Positions 15,694 to 25,185 are shown, counted from the stretch's first letter. The stretch is 64,000 bases of DNA from CAZGOM01 sp964527265 (GCA_964527265.1 CAZGOM010000002.1:1-64000), one strand, 5' to 3'. Notes: a model not told the origin generated them from the letters alone. A program made the numbers and translations.

Positions 15694-18027
15694 ATGTCCT
15701 CCTTCAAAACCCCCGCCGTCATCACCTGCATCCCTATCGAGTTCATCCAACCCTGGGACCACGACGCCGCCATTCGCCAGGTCGCCCAGCACAAGCTCGG
15801 CAACTGCATTCAGCAGCAGAACACCGCCCACGTCGGCGCGTCCGACCAGGCGCGCGATGAATGGAAAAAGCGCTACCCCCACCTGGCCGCAAAGATCGAC
15901 GCCACGCCCCGTTTCCACGAGCGCCCAGCGCGCGGCATGGCCTTCATCGCCGATCAACCCCTCGACCATTGGATCGCCCAGCTTGATCTTTGCCGCTCAC
16001 TGGGCCTTCATGTTCTCTCGTTCCTCCCCCCGATCCAATCCCTCCCCGAGGCCGAAGCCAAACGCCTCGCCCAGGCCGGCAGGGGGGTGGTCCTTTCCGC
16101 CATGATCATGGGCGAAAATCTCAGCATCCTCCAGCACACCCTCCCCATTGAGCGCCTTAAAAAGCTCGCCGCCACTCCCGCTGCGGACCAGGCATTCACG
16201 CCTCCCGTCCAGCTTCCCGAAGGCCAATACCCGCCCTCCATCTTCGACGACATCGACACCCTGGATTTCGCCTCCGTTCAATCCTGGTTCGTCGGCCGCT
16301 TTAAGGAACTCGGGCAGCGCGTCCGCCAGCATTACGACGGCCCGCTTTCCTCCATCGAGGCCTCCTCTCAGATCCGCCTCTGCATGCTCGCCGGCGTTGA
16401 TATCCCGCTTCTGGAACTCGTTCCCCACGAACCCCTGCGCGGCATTGCCGGTGTCCGCGGCGCAGCCCGCGCCTACGGCAAAAACACCTGGGGCGTCCAC
16501 ACCGCCATGGGCTACTTCCGCCCACCCGCCGACCATCTCCTCCCGCGCCGCCTCGCCATCGCTTACCACCTCTTTTTCGCCGCCGGCTGCTCCATCTTCA
16601 GCGAATGCAACATGCCCCTTCGCGTCACCGGCTCCTGCTCCGGCTTCTTCTCCATCCAGGCCACCCCGCCTATTCGAAAAGGTGAATCCGAACTCCTCGA
16701 CTTTGATCACCCCATCCCCACCGCCGCGCGCGCATTCGCTGCCGATTTTCACCGCTTTGCCAAATTCCACATCCGCCCATCCGCTCACCCCCGCGTCAAA
16801 ATGGGATACATCACTGGCCACCTCGATTCCGGCCACGAACGTCTCTGGATGGCCGATCACCCCGGCTTCTGGGCCCCTGACGCAGCCAAAACAGCCCACC
16901 ACATCGACCACGCCTTCGACTCTGAACCCTGGTACACGCCACCCCGCAAATACTACTGGCAGGCCGACCCCGCCAAACCTCTTTATCACGGCACACCCCC
17001 ATGCGGCCAAGTCGACCTTGTCCCCATCGAGGCGCCGCCCGCCGTCCTCTCCACTTACGGCGCCCTCGCCATGCTCGGCTGGAACACCATGACCCCTGAG
17101 CATTACCAATCCCTGGTCAACTATGTTGAGCAGGGGGGCATTCTCTTCCTTTCACTTCCACACCTCTCCACCCGCACCCGTGTCGACCAACCGCAAACCT
17201 TCATCAACAACGGTGATCTCACCGCACTTTGCGGCATTTCCATCAACGCTCAGTCCGGCCCCGGCGAATCCATCGAAGAAATCCTCCTCACCCATGACTC
17301 CACCGATCCCTGCCTGAATCTGCCTCAAGGCACGCTTTACCTTGAAGATGTCACGCTCGGCAACATCACCCTCCATGCCGCGCATGCTTTGGCCGTCTCC
17401 CGTGATAAAGCCAAGCCCAACCTCCCCGTCCTTTTGGAGCATCGTCTGGGCAAAGGCACCGTCCTTCTCTTAAACACATGGGAGTACCCCGGCGACCGCC
17501 TCCAGGCCTTCATCACCGACATTCTCCGTACCCTGGCGGACAGCCAGCAGCAGGAAATCGCCGTCCGTTCCCGCGATGTCTATTACTCTCTTTACGATGG
17601 CCAATTTCCCTCCGGCCAGGCCTATAGCACCGTTTACCTCGTCAACCACAACATCTACGGCCAAACCGCTTTCCCCTCCCTGATCCTCAATCACAAACAC
17701 GAAACACCCATTCGTGTCCCCGGCTATGGCATGCGCATCGCCTGGATCGTCGAAGGCATTCTCATCTCGCCCACAGACCCTTACGTCAAAATCACTGACG
17801 CCGTCAAAACCCCCACCTCCCTCTCCGTCACCGTCGAATCACTCCTCCCCACTCCCTCCGCCGGTTCCATCCCCACACGCACGGTCCAACTTGCTCACCC
17901 CCAGGGCTGGTTCTCCAGCGTCACTCTCAATAACAACAACGTGCCCATTCAGGTCACGCCCGACAATGAACTACTCATCTCCATCACGCTCACCGGTTAT
18001 GACACCCTGGAAATCACCCACGCATAA
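15694..18027 (+). CDS. Large putative glycoside-hydrolase-like protein with GATase-like domain
   Basis: A 777-residue protein with no signal peptide (MSSFKTPAVITCIPIEF). No signature was recognised with certainty. The N-terminal half reads like a TIM barrel (WIAQLDLCRSLGLHVLSFLPP, SAMIMGENLS, ICMLAGVDIPLLELVPHEPL, AAGCSIFSECNMPLRVT); the Asp and Glu residues here are catalytic candidates. The middle (PPAVLSTYGALAMLGWNTMTPEHYQSLVNYVEQGGILFLSLPHLS) resembles the GATase-like domain found after the barrel in GH42-type galactosidases, and the C-terminus is a beta-sandwich. Context is sugar metabolism. Reading ATG 15694 as the start is supported by the conserved-looking N-terminus; no Shine-Dalgarno sequence is evident. 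Confidence 0.55.
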   Translation: MSSFKTPAVITCIPIEFIQPWDHDAAIRQVAQHKLGNCIQQQNTAHVGASDQARDEWKKRYPHLAAKIDATPRFHERPARGMAFIADQPLDHWIAQLDLCRSLGLHVLSFLPPIQSLPEAEAKRLAQAGRGVVLSAMIMGENLSILQHTLPIERLKKLAATPAADQAFTPPVQLPEGQYPPSIFDDIDTLDFASVQSWFVGRFKELGQRVRQHYDGPLSSIEASSQIRLCMLAGVDIPLLELVPHEPLRGIAGVRGAARAYGKNTWGVHTAMGYFRPPADHLLPRRLAIAYHLFFAAGCSIFSECNMPLRVTGSCSGFFSIQATPPIRKGESELLDFDHPIPTAARAFAADFHRFAKFHIRPSAHPRVKMGYITGHLDSGHERLWMADHPGFWAPDAAKTAHHIDHAFDSEPWYTPPRKYYWQADPAKPLYHGTPPCGQVDLVPIEAPPAVLSTYGALAMLGWNTMTPEHYQSLVNYVEQGGILFLSLPHLSTRTRVDQPQTFINNGDLTALCGISINAQSGPGESIEEILLTHDSTDPCLNLPQGTLYLEDVTLGNITLHAAHALAVSRDKAKPNLPVLLEHRLGKGTVLLLNTWEYPGDRLQAFITDILRTLADSQQQEIAVRSRDVYYSLYDGQFPSGQAYSTVYLVNHNIYGQTAFPSLILNHKHETPIRVPGYGMRIAWIVEGILISPTDPYVKITDAVKTPTSLSVTVESLLPTPSAGSIPTRTVQLAHPQGWFSSVTLNNNNVPIQVTPDNELLISITLTGYDTLEITHA

Positions 18028-18076
18028 GACATGTGCCAATAAAATCGCTCTTCGGTTTGCTTCGAAATCGATGCTG

Positions 18077-18104
18077 ACCCTTTTCGTCACGTGACCAAAA
18101 GGGT
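18077..18104. repeat. 28-base near-perfect palindrome
   Basis: ACCCTTTT-c-GTCACGTGAC-c-AAAAGGGT: symmetrical except at the two c positions. It lies 50 bases after the stop of the 777-residue protein. There is no T-run on either strand, so it is unlikely to be an ordinary terminator; it could be a protein-binding site or an mRNA 3' hairpin. Confidence 0.6.
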
Positions 18105-18772
18105 GCTTGGGATCAAAACTGGATGGCTCGTAGGACGTGATTGCTTTTCCGTGCGCTCCCTCCAACCCCGCAAAATGAAGCGCAACCCTGTCGTGCCCCG
18201 GAATTTCTTGTGTTTCACCCCGTTTTATCATCCTTTTGAAAAGCTCATTGTCTTGATCTTAAAGTCTCTTTCAAACACGAGTTACATTCCTCGCTCAAGC
18301 CCCCATTTCCGGCCCCTCTTGCTTGCTCTCCAAAGCATGCAAATCTCTTCCCAATCAATCACCATTGAATGGCAAAACACAAACCGCACCTCTGAAAACA
18401 TCCGCTTTTCCCGCGGCTTTTGCGTACCTCGACGCACCAACATACATCAAGTACGTCAACCCACCATGTGGTATTAGATTCAAAAAAAATGAGGAAACCG
18501 CCCAGGTTCCCAAGGGGGACTAAAACAGACAAATGACCATTCACCAATCACCAGATTCAGATGCTTGCGCCTCTCCATGCCCCATCACATCAACTGGCGT
18601 CCGCGCCAGTGTCTCGTCGGGCTCTCAAAGCATGTGAAAACCTGCGTTCATGACCGCCCCATCAGATGAATCACGTCTCTTGACCAAATCTGGGGGAATG
18701 ATTCAAAGGTCCCAATCTTGAGAATACTGTAAATCTTGCAGAACTCCGCCCTTCTCTGGCCCGGCACAGGCC
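18105..18772. other. Gene-free region
   Basis: About 670 bases, lower in G+C than its surroundings, between a + strand gene end and the end of a - strand LacI gene. Open frames here have no protein-like composition. No promoter, RNA fold or repeat could be identified with confidence. Confidence 0.4.
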
Positions 18773-19909
18773 CTACACCCCAGACCCCAAACCCTTCTTC
18801 TCCACCGGCCGCAGGCTGTATCTTCCCGCCGTCTTCACCGTCGAACGCCGCACCTGCAGCGTCGGCTGGATCACAAGCTGCACGAAGTTGTCGCCCGTAC
18901 GCTGGCCGGCGATGCGTTCCTTTAAGATCTCAAAGCCCTTCACGCCGATATGTTCCGAATCATGCGTAATGGTCGTTAGCGGGATCGCTCCCTCCGCCGA
19001 CGTCGCCATGCCATCGCAGCCGATCACCGCCAACTGTTCCGGCACCACCACATCCATTTCCGTCGCGATGCGGATTACGCCCATGGCAATCGCATCGCCC
19101 ACCGCGGCAATCGCATCCCAGGGGAATTCACCCGTCAGAAAATGCTCGCGGAATTGTTCGATTTCGTCTGTGGTGTAGTGGTTGACGCTGTACCGGTCCA
19201 GGTCCATGATCACCGAAGGCGGCACCGGCATGCCGTTGCGCTTGAACACATCCTGAAACCCTGCAATCTTTTGGTCATTCACATAGCAGCGGCTCTTGCC
19301 CGAGACATACGCAAGGCGCGTGCGCCCCAGTTCCAGAAGATGCTCCGCCTGCATCTGCCCCGCCTTGAACACGTTGGCGCTCACATCGTCGGTCTTAAAG
19401 TCCAGTCGCCCGCGTCCTTCAAATGTCACCACCGGGAAGCCGGTTTCCACCAGCCGCCTGAGCTGCTTGTGCGGCCCGGTCTCCGTGGGATAGATCGCGA
19501 TTGCGTCCACCTGCCGGTCCATCAGCCACTGGATCGCCTGGTCTTCCTTCTCTGAATTGTTTTCCGTGCAGGTAATCATCGTCGGCAGCCCCGCCCCGCG
19601 TGCCGAAAGCTCAAACCCCACGATCTTCCGCGACGTCACTTCCACATCCAGGCCCGTCACAATCAACCCGATGGTCAGTGTTGGCTTTCCGTTAAGTGCC
19701 CGCGCCACCGCGCTGGGGCGATATCCCAGCCGTTTGACGGTCTCAAACACCCGTACTCGCGTCGCCTCCGACGCAAAGCACTCCGGCCTGTCATTAAGGA
19801 TCATCGACACAGTTGCCTTCGTCACGCCCGCGGCTTTGGCCACGTCTGCGATGGTCGGACGCTTGCCAAGTGGAATCATCACGTCGTTGCTGTTTGTTTC
19901 TTGCGTCAT
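18773..19909 (-). CDS. LacI-family transcriptional regulator
   Basis: A 378-residue repressor. HTH at residues 19-38 (TIADVAKAAGVTKATVSMIL), hinge helix YRPSAVARALNGKPTLTIGLI, then the sensor domain with AIAIYPTETG, VVTFEGRGR, RTRLAYVSG, AVIGCDGMATSAEGAIPLTTI. The ATG at 19909 gives a short N-terminal tail before the HTH. A neighbour of the Cache-SpoIIE phosphatase (divergent) and 2.5 kb from the GH20-like gene. An ACCGGT-centred site at 20049-20057 upstream resembles the operators at 13527 and 51501 and may be used for autoregulation. Confidence 0.9.
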   Translation of the reverse strand: MTQETNSNDVMIPLGKRPTIADVAKAAGVTKATVSMILNDRPECFASEATRVRVFETVKRLGYRPSAVARALNGKPTLTIGLIVTGLDVEVTSRKIVGFELSARGAGLPTMITCTENNSEKEDQAIQWLMDRQVDAIAIYPTETGPHKQLRRLVETGFPVVTFEGRGRLDFKTDDVSANVFKAGQMQAEHLLELGRTRLAYVSGKSRCYVNDQKIAGFQDVFKRNGMPVPPSVIMDLDRYSVNHYTTDEIEQFREHFLTGEFPWDAIAAVGDAIAMGVIRIATEMDVVVPEQLAVIGCDGMATSAEGAIPLTTITHDSEHIGVKGFEILKERIAGQRTGDNFVQLVIQPTLQVRRSTVKTAGRYSLRPVEKKGLGSGV

Positions 19910-20256
19910 GTTTAAGCGTCTTGGCTTCTGCGAAGCCCCGAAAGGTATTGATTATGACATTTGGCATCCGCACATACGTGACGCCTTGCCCATATCCTAC
20001 TTTCAAATTGCGCTTTGGCTATACCAAAATGCGAAAAATAAGGCTGGTTTACCGGTTTAGATAAACATTTATTTCCCCGTATTTTCAAACCCATGTGTTT
20101 TCCCCTTTCTCCCATTGATCCCCATTGCTTTCATCCTTTATCCCCCGTTACGATGCATAACGCCCTCATCCAAGCGCGTCTCCTCCGCATCTCTTGCGCG
20201 GCTCAGTCCGCCGCCAAAGCGCCCAAACAAAGCCACTTTCCGTGAAGGCTCATTGA
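19910..20256. other. Divergent intergenic region between LacI and SpoIIE-type phosphatase
   Basis: About 350 bases holding both promoters. GTTTACCGGTTTAGATAAAC (20047-20066) contains ACCGGT and five-base inverted ends GTTTA/TAAAC, a possible operator. No clear -35/-10 pair was found. Confidence 0.35.
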
Positions 20257-22257
20257 TTGGACCGTCCCGACCAACCCTCGATAATCCCCGCCCAACGCGA
20301 GCCTTCCGTCAGGCTGCTTGTCACGTGTGCTTTGACCATCCCCGTCGCCATCATCGCCTGCATCCTCATCCTTCTTTCCTCCACCATCACCGGCCGCATT
20401 GTTGAGTCTGATGCGCAGCGCCGCCTGGAGGCTGAGTCCAGCCGCGCGCAGGAAATGATCCGTTCCCGCATCGGCTATGCCGTCCGCCAGAGCCGCCTTT
20501 ACGTCAAACGCATCGAACACACCGACCTCCCCCTCACCGGCGATCTGACCCGCTGGGAACCCATGATGTTCGACCGCCTCGCCACCGGCGACGAAGTCGC
20601 TTCCGTCTGCTACGGCTCCGTCAATGGTGAATCCACTTACCTCATGCAGGTCACCAACCGTCTCCGCCTCGGGCGTGGCAAAGGCCCCGGCCCCGATCAA
20701 ACCTCCGAGTTCACCATCAGCGCCGCCACCAACCAGCGCATTGAAGACCCCGAAAACAAGATCTACCAGTACGACCCTCGCACCCGACCCTGGTACACCA
20801 ATGCCGTCGAAACCCAGGCGCCCGTCTGGACCGATATCTACTCTTGGTTTCAAGACCGCGGCGACGCCTCCGTCTTTGGCATCGGCTACTCCACACCCAT
20901 CTACGGCAAAGACAAATCCCTCAAAGGCGTCCTTGTCATCGACGTCACTCTCTCGGAAATCTCCCGCTTCCTCGGGCGCATCTCCCAGGGCCGAAACCAA
21001 AGCCTCTTCGTCTTTGATCAGCAGGGCCTCCTGGTCGCCGGCTCAGGCGTCCGCTCCACGGATGACGCCGGCAAACGCCTTTCCGCCTCCGAAGCCCTCC
21101 CCGGGCAAGCCGTCTCCTCGGAAGAATCCCAGCTTTTCCGTTACACCTACAACGACACACCCGTCCTCGCCCGCTCCGAGTGGTTCACCGTCGCCGATGG
21201 CCTGCGCTGGCGTATCGTCACCATGGTTTCCGAAGAGTCCCTCATGCAGGATTCCCGCGCCCTCATGCGCCTCATGCTTTATGTCAGCGCTGGCTTTCTC
21301 ATCGTAGGTGTCGCCGCAGGGTACTACGCTTCCGGCCGCCTCATCCGGCCCCTTTACAGGCTTATCGACCACATCCGCGCCATCGGTCAGGGCGATCTGG
21401 ACACCCAGGTCCAGCTCACCGGCGTCAAGGAATTCCACCAGATCTCCGACGAACTCAACGGCATGTCCCGCAAGCTCAAGCAGCACATCGCCGTCGAACG
21501 CTCAATTGAACTCGCCCGCCAGGTCCAGCAAAGCCTCCTCCCCGGCAAAAATCCCGACTCCGACTCCCTCGACGTCCACGGCCACAGCGTCTACTGCGAG
21601 GCCACCGGCGGCGACTATTACGACTTCCTCGAAACCAAGGAAGGCAAGCGCCTCACCATCGCCATCGGCGACGTCATGGGCCACGGCATCGCCGCCGCGC
21701 TCCTCATGGCCACCGCCCGCGCTGCCCTCCGCATGGGCGCGGCAAAATCCCAGGACCTCGGCAGCCTCATGTCCGAGCTCAACGACATCCTCGCCCGCGA
21801 TGCCTCCCACGGCCGCTTCATGACCATGACGCTCGCCCATGTCGACCCCATTGCCGGCACCGTCAACTGGTCCTCCGCCGGCCATGACCCCATCATCCTC
21901 TACCGCCCCTCCACAGATTCCTTCCAGGAACTCGACGGCGGTTCCGTCCCCCTGGGTGTCATCGAGAATGAAATCTACGAGCAATACACTTTCGCCGACC
22001 TCCAGCCCGGCGACATCCTTTTCTTCGGCACAGACGGCGTCTGGGAAGCGCACGGCCCAAACCGCACCCTCTTCGGCAAAGAACGCCTCAAAGAAGCCAT
22101 CCGCTCCGCCGTTCGCGCCGATCCCCACAAAATCACTGCCCAAACCATCGCCGACACTCTCGATAAAACCCTCACAGAGTTCACTCAGAACATCTCCTTC
22201 CTCGACGACGTCACCTACATCGTCGTCATCTGTCACCAGCATTCGCCTGCCCAATAA
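20257..22257 (+). CDS. Membrane sensor phosphatase: Cache - HAMP - SpoIIE/RsbU PP2C
   Basis: A 666-residue inner-membrane signalling protein. A first membrane helix (residues 19-44) and a second (about 341-361) bracket a periplasmic Cache-like sensor (YDPRTRPWYTNAVET, SVFGIGYSTPIYGKDKSLKGVLVIDVTL). A HAMP linker (SGRLIRPLYRLIDHIRAIGQGDLDTQ) leads to a SpoIIE/RsbU PP2C domain with VQQSLLPG, EATGGDYYDF, IAIGDVMGHGIAAALLM and GTDGVWEA; the Asp residues bind the metals. Such proteins dephosphorylate anti-anti-sigma factors in partner-switching stress pathways; no partner is in the window. The start must be TTG 20257, because a stop codon lies just upstream and no ATG fits; GAAGG lies upstream. 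Confidence 0.9.
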   Translation: MDRPDQPSIIPAQREPSVRLLVTCALTIPVAIIACILILLSSTITGRIVESDAQRRLEAESSRAQEMIRSRIGYAVRQSRLYVKRIEHTDLPLTGDLTRWEPMMFDRLATGDEVASVCYGSVNGESTYLMQVTNRLRLGRGKGPGPDQTSEFTISAATNQRIEDPENKIYQYDPRTRPWYTNAVETQAPVWTDIYSWFQDRGDASVFGIGYSTPIYGKDKSLKGVLVIDVTLSEISRFLGRISQGRNQSLFVFDQQGLLVAGSGVRSTDDAGKRLSASEALPGQAVSSEESQLFRYTYNDTPVLARSEWFTVADGLRWRIVTMVSEESLMQDSRALMRLMLYVSAGFLIVGVAAGYYASGRLIRPLYRLIDHIRAIGQGDLDTQVQLTGVKEFHQISDELNGMSRKLKQHIAVERSIELARQVQQSLLPGKNPDSDSLDVHGHSVYCEATGGDYYDFLETKEGKRLTIAIGDVMGHGIAAALLMATARAALRMGAAKSQDLGSLMSELNDILARDASHGRFMTMTLAHVDPIAGTVNWSSAGHDPIILYRPSTDSFQELDGGSVPLGVIENEIYEQYTFADLQPGDILFFGTDGVWEAHGPNRTLFGKERLKEAIRSAVRADPHKITAQTIADTLDKTLTEFTQNISFLDDVTYIVVICHQHSPAQ

Positions 22258-22342
22258 GCCAGCGGATGAGATTGGGTTGGCACGTTCCGCCCCGCAGCGT
22301 GTTGTATCTTGCACGCAACAACTCAAACCGCTTCAGTCGTTC

Positions 22343-22367
22343 TATAATGTATAAAACAACCTAGGTT
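22343..22367 (+). promoter_or_regulatory. -10 box with overlapping palindromic operator for the GH20-like gene
   Basis: A consensus TATAAT (22343-22348) is followed ten bases later by the perfect palindrome AACCTAGGTT (22358-22367), which would cover the transcription start. The GH20-like ATG is at 22375, so the leader is very short. No good -35 box is visible, which suggests that an activator may be needed. Confidence 0.6.
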
Positions 22368-22374
22368 ATTATCT

Positions 22375-23985
22375 ATGTCAATGACACTCCCCATCCTCGC
22401 CCTCCACCTCGACTTAAAAGGCGTCATGTTCAAGCCGTCGTACCTCCCGACGCTCATCGACGACCTCGCTGATCAGGGCATCAACGCCATCCTCGTTGAA
22501 TATGAAACCACCTTCCCCTTCAAAGGCATCACCGCCTCTGACGACCTCGCCACTATCCTCACTCTCCGCGACATCAAGAAGCTCAACACCCGCGCCAAGG
22601 CCAATAACATCCAGGTCATCCCCGTCATCCAATGCCTCGGCCACCTTGAATACATCCTGAATCGCGCCAAGTACAAAAAATTCGCCATTCCCCACAAGTT
22701 CTACGACACCATCGACCCCACCAATCCCAAGGCCGTCGCCCTCGTCGTCGACATGCTCAATCAAGTCATCGACGCCCACCCCGGCATCACCCACATTCAC
22801 CTTGGCATGGATGAAGCCACCTCCCTCACCCATCTCTCCAAGCAGCTCGGCCGCGATGTCCTCGACCTCTTCTGCGATCACCTCGAAACCCTCCTCAAAG
22901 TCGTCGAAGCGCGCGGCATCATCCCCATCATCTGGGCCGACATGATCCAGGATTTCTACAAACCCGGCCTCTTTGACCGCTTCAAGGGCCGCGTCATCCT
23001 CTCCCCCTGGGAGTATGGCTCAATCGGCGACACCCCCCACGTCGCCGCCCGCCTCGGCGGCGGCACCCGTATCGACAAAACCTGGCGCGCCGAACCCCTT
23101 AACCCCAAATCCCCGGCCATCTCCCAGCACACCAAATACCTCCAGGACATGGCCCCGCACGCCGCCGCAGCCGTCGCCCCTTACCACATCGGCGACAGGC
23201 TCATCCAACGTCACTTCTACCTCGATTTCTTCGCCGCCCAGGGTTTTAGCTGCCTCCCCGGCAGCGCTGTCCGCACCTCCGGCAACGGCCCCATCCTCCT
23301 GCCTTACAACCAACTCCTTGCAAACCAGCAATCCTGGGCCGCCGCCATCAAGCGCGTAAACGCTGCGGCAGGGGGGCAGCAACAAAAACAAACCCCCGTC
23401 CTCGGTAACCTCATTACCTCCTGGGCCCGCTCCCGCACCTTCAAGCCGCCCAACGCCTTCTTCGATCTCACATGGCCCCTCATCCACGAGGCCGCCCGCC
23501 TCATGGGCGCGAGCCCAAAACCCTTCTGGCCTGACATCCCACAGCCCGTCATCGATACCCTCATCAAGGAAATCGGCCGCACCCGCGAAGACTGGCGCAT
23601 CGAGCGGGAGCTCATCGCGCAGATGCAATCGCTGCTCCCGAAAGTCAAAACCCACCGCTACGAATGGCTCACCCTCATTCACATGCTCCAGGTGCTCGAC
23701 GCCACACGCCGCGCCGAGGCCACCCTCGCCGATATCCTCCCCGTCCTCAACGCCCCGCGCCTGGTCCCCGAAGACTTTGCCCGCCGCCTCCAGGAACTTG
23801 CTGACGCAGAGACTCTTCTCTCCCAAACCCGCAAAGCCACCCTGGCCCACCTCACCAAACGCCACCACGGCATCGCTCTTGCCGAGTGGGACCGCTACGT
23901 CTTCGACTCCCTCGTCACCCGTCTTACCCAAACCAAATCCGGCTGCCGCAAAGCCGCCTCAAAGTCCCGAAAATTCTGGGCCTGA
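22375..23985 (+). CDS. GH20-like glycoside hydrolase (beta-N-acetylhexosaminidase type)
   Basis: A 536-residue protein with no signal peptide. The GH20 hallmark HIHLGMDEA (His-x-Gly-x-Asp-Glu) puts the substrate-assisting Asp at 146 and the acid Glu at 147. The barrel start HLDLKGVMFKPSYLPTLIDD, VIPVIQCLGHLEYIL and IPIIWADMIQDFY fit the family's catalytic domain, which begins directly at the N-terminus with no GH20b domain. The C-terminal 200 residues are helical and not recognised. Expected to remove terminal hexosamines inside the cell. It is preceded by a palindromic operator and followed by a pseudopilin gene. Confidence 0.78.
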   Translation: MSMTLPILALHLDLKGVMFKPSYLPTLIDDLADQGINAILVEYETTFPFKGITASDDLATILTLRDIKKLNTRAKANNIQVIPVIQCLGHLEYILNRAKYKKFAIPHKFYDTIDPTNPKAVALVVDMLNQVIDAHPGITHIHLGMDEATSLTHLSKQLGRDVLDLFCDHLETLLKVVEARGIIPIIWADMIQDFYKPGLFDRFKGRVILSPWEYGSIGDTPHVAARLGGGTRIDKTWRAEPLNPKSPAISQHTKYLQDMAPHAAAAVAPYHIGDRLIQRHFYLDFFAAQGFSCLPGSAVRTSGNGPILLPYNQLLANQQSWAAAIKRVNAAAGGQQQKQTPVLGNLITSWARSRTFKPPNAFFDLTWPLIHEAARLMGASPKPFWPDIPQPVIDTLIKEIGRTREDWRIERELIAQMQSLLPKVKTHRYEWLTLIHMLQVLDATRRAEATLADILPVLNAPRLVPEDFARRLQELADAETLLSQTRKATLAHLTKRHHGIALAEWDRYVFDSLVTRLTQTKSGCRKAASKSRKFWA

Positions 23986-24121
23986 ACACGAATTTGTCGT
24001 TTCGTCACTTTTGAGCACTCCTAATCTCACACGGATGTGATCGATTTCCCTTGCCTCCTATTGAGGCGCCCATACAATCAGACGGCAGGCCATTCCTCTC
24101 TTGGTTCCAGAACGATAAATC

Positions 24122-24826
24122 ATGAAGCCACGCGCATTTACCTTAATCGAGCTCCTGGTCGTCATCGCCATCATCGCGGTGCTGCTCAGTATTTCTATCC
24201 CTGCTCTTAACGAGGCGCGTTTCATCGCCCGCACCAGGATGTGCTCCTCTAATCTCCGCCAGCAAGGCATCGCCCTCACGGCTTATTGCATGGACGACCG
24301 CACCACCGCCTTCCCCTCCAATGGTCGCCACTATGCCTCCTGGATCATCAAGCTGGGCGATTACATGGGTTACACCGGCGCAGCTACTCCATCAAGTCAA
24401 GCCGGTAACACAAACTCCGCCGACATCGTCATCAAAGGCTTCCGCTGTCCCGAATCCTCGCGTTATCCCAATACCAACTACATCGCCTCCGGCCATTACG
24501 GCTATAACCTCACTCTCACAAACGGCCGCCCGGATTACGACTTCGGCAGCTCTACATGGCTTTCGCATTGGGCCCGGCGCCGTACTTATCAGCAGATCAA
24601 AACGCCCATGAGTCGCATTTTCATCATCGGCGACAGCGGCCTCTACGCCCCGCTTGAATGGGACGAACTCGGCACCCCAAGCGCCTACCCAGGCACCACA
24701 GCCATCCGTCCGCGCGGCCACAAAACCACCTACAACCTCATGATGGTCGATGGCCATGTCGAAAATCGCACCAAAGGCGTCAACAAAAACCTCTGGTGGT
24801 TCGACGGTGAAGACGACGGCTGGTAA
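24122..24826 (+). CDS. Pseudopilin / prepilin-type N-terminal domain protein
   Basis: A 234-residue protein with a very short leader (MKPRA) and then FTLIELLVVIAIIAVLLSIS, with Glu10 at +5. The head contains CSSNLRQQGIALTAYCMDD, CPESSRYPNTNY and, near the end, MMVDGHVENRTKG, the 'DGHV' motif of the planctomycete pseudopilin families. Inner-membrane anchored, head outside. It follows the GH20-like gene by 136 bases on the same strand; the two could share a regulator. Confidence 0.88.
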   Translation: MKPRAFTLIELLVVIAIIAVLLSISIPALNEARFIARTRMCSSNLRQQGIALTAYCMDDRTTAFPSNGRHYASWIIKLGDYMGYTGAATPSSQAGNTNSADIVIKGFRCPESSRYPNTNYIASGHYGYNLTLTNGRPDYDFGSSTWLSHWARRRTYQQIKTPMSRIFIIGDSGLYAPLEWDELGTPSAYPGTTAIRPRGHKTTYNLMMVDGHVENRTKGVNKNLWWFDGEDDGW

Positions 24827-25040
24827 TTCGCCGCAATTGACACCAAACCACAACTCGCTACCCTATTACCTTCCTGATTGCCGCCGACCGTGACGAGGTT
24901 GCACCAAACAACCAAGGCTCGGACAGCGGGTGAAGACCGGACGCGCAGCGCCGGATCACTCCAGCAGCAACAGGGGCCGCGCGACTCCTGTCTAACTCAC
25001 GGGTGCTCGTCCCGGCCGTCTTCGGCACGGTGACAGCCCC
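24827..25040. other. GC-rich spacer upstream of tRNA-Gln, possible structured RNA
   Basis: About 210 bases with several short hairpin candidates (CCGGaCGC-GCA-GCGCCGG, ACAGG...CCTGT, GCCG-TCTT-CGGC). It does not show the conserved elements of RNase P RNA, tmRNA, SRP or 6S RNA. It could be the leader of the tRNA transcript. Confidence 0.25.
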
Positions 25041-25166
25041 ACAAGGTTGCCGCCAAAATAGGCCTCTTTTGGCCCCCATTTGGCCCGTAGTGTAACGGTA
25101 GCACATCAGGTTTTGGTCCTGAGCGTCATGGTTCGAATCCATGCGGGCCAGTTACGGCAACCTTGT
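25041..25166. repeat. 12-base perfect inverted repeat enclosing tRNA-Gln
   Basis: ACAAGGTTGCCG at 25041-25052 and CGGCAACCTTGT at 25155-25166. In RNA the arms would pair and bring the two ends of the tRNA precursor together, 28 bases before and 3 bases after the tRNA. Confidence 0.75.
25081..25151 (+). tRNA. tRNA-Gln (anticodon TTG)
   Basis: Acceptor arms TGGCCCG (25081-25087) and CGGGCCA (25144-25150) pair fully, with discriminator G at 25151. The anticodon stem TCAGG/CCTGA encloses the loop TTTTGGT with anticodon TTG, and the T-arm ATGG-TTCGAAT-CCAT is standard. The D-arm is short (GTAGTGTAACGGTAGCAC). CCA is not encoded. It reads CAA. The gene stands just before glmU on the same strand. 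Confidence 0.93.
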
Positions 25167-25185
25167 CCCTTTTCCCGTGAGCAAT

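Noticed and set aside
18091..18477. A 128-codon open frame in the 18 kb gap
   Set aside because: No ribosome site, no motif, composition not protein-like; treated as gene-free.
24827..25040. RNase P RNA, tmRNA, SRP or 6S RNA before the tRNA
   Set aside because: Hairpins are possible, but the conserved sequence blocks of these RNAs are missing, so only a generic structured spacer is reported.
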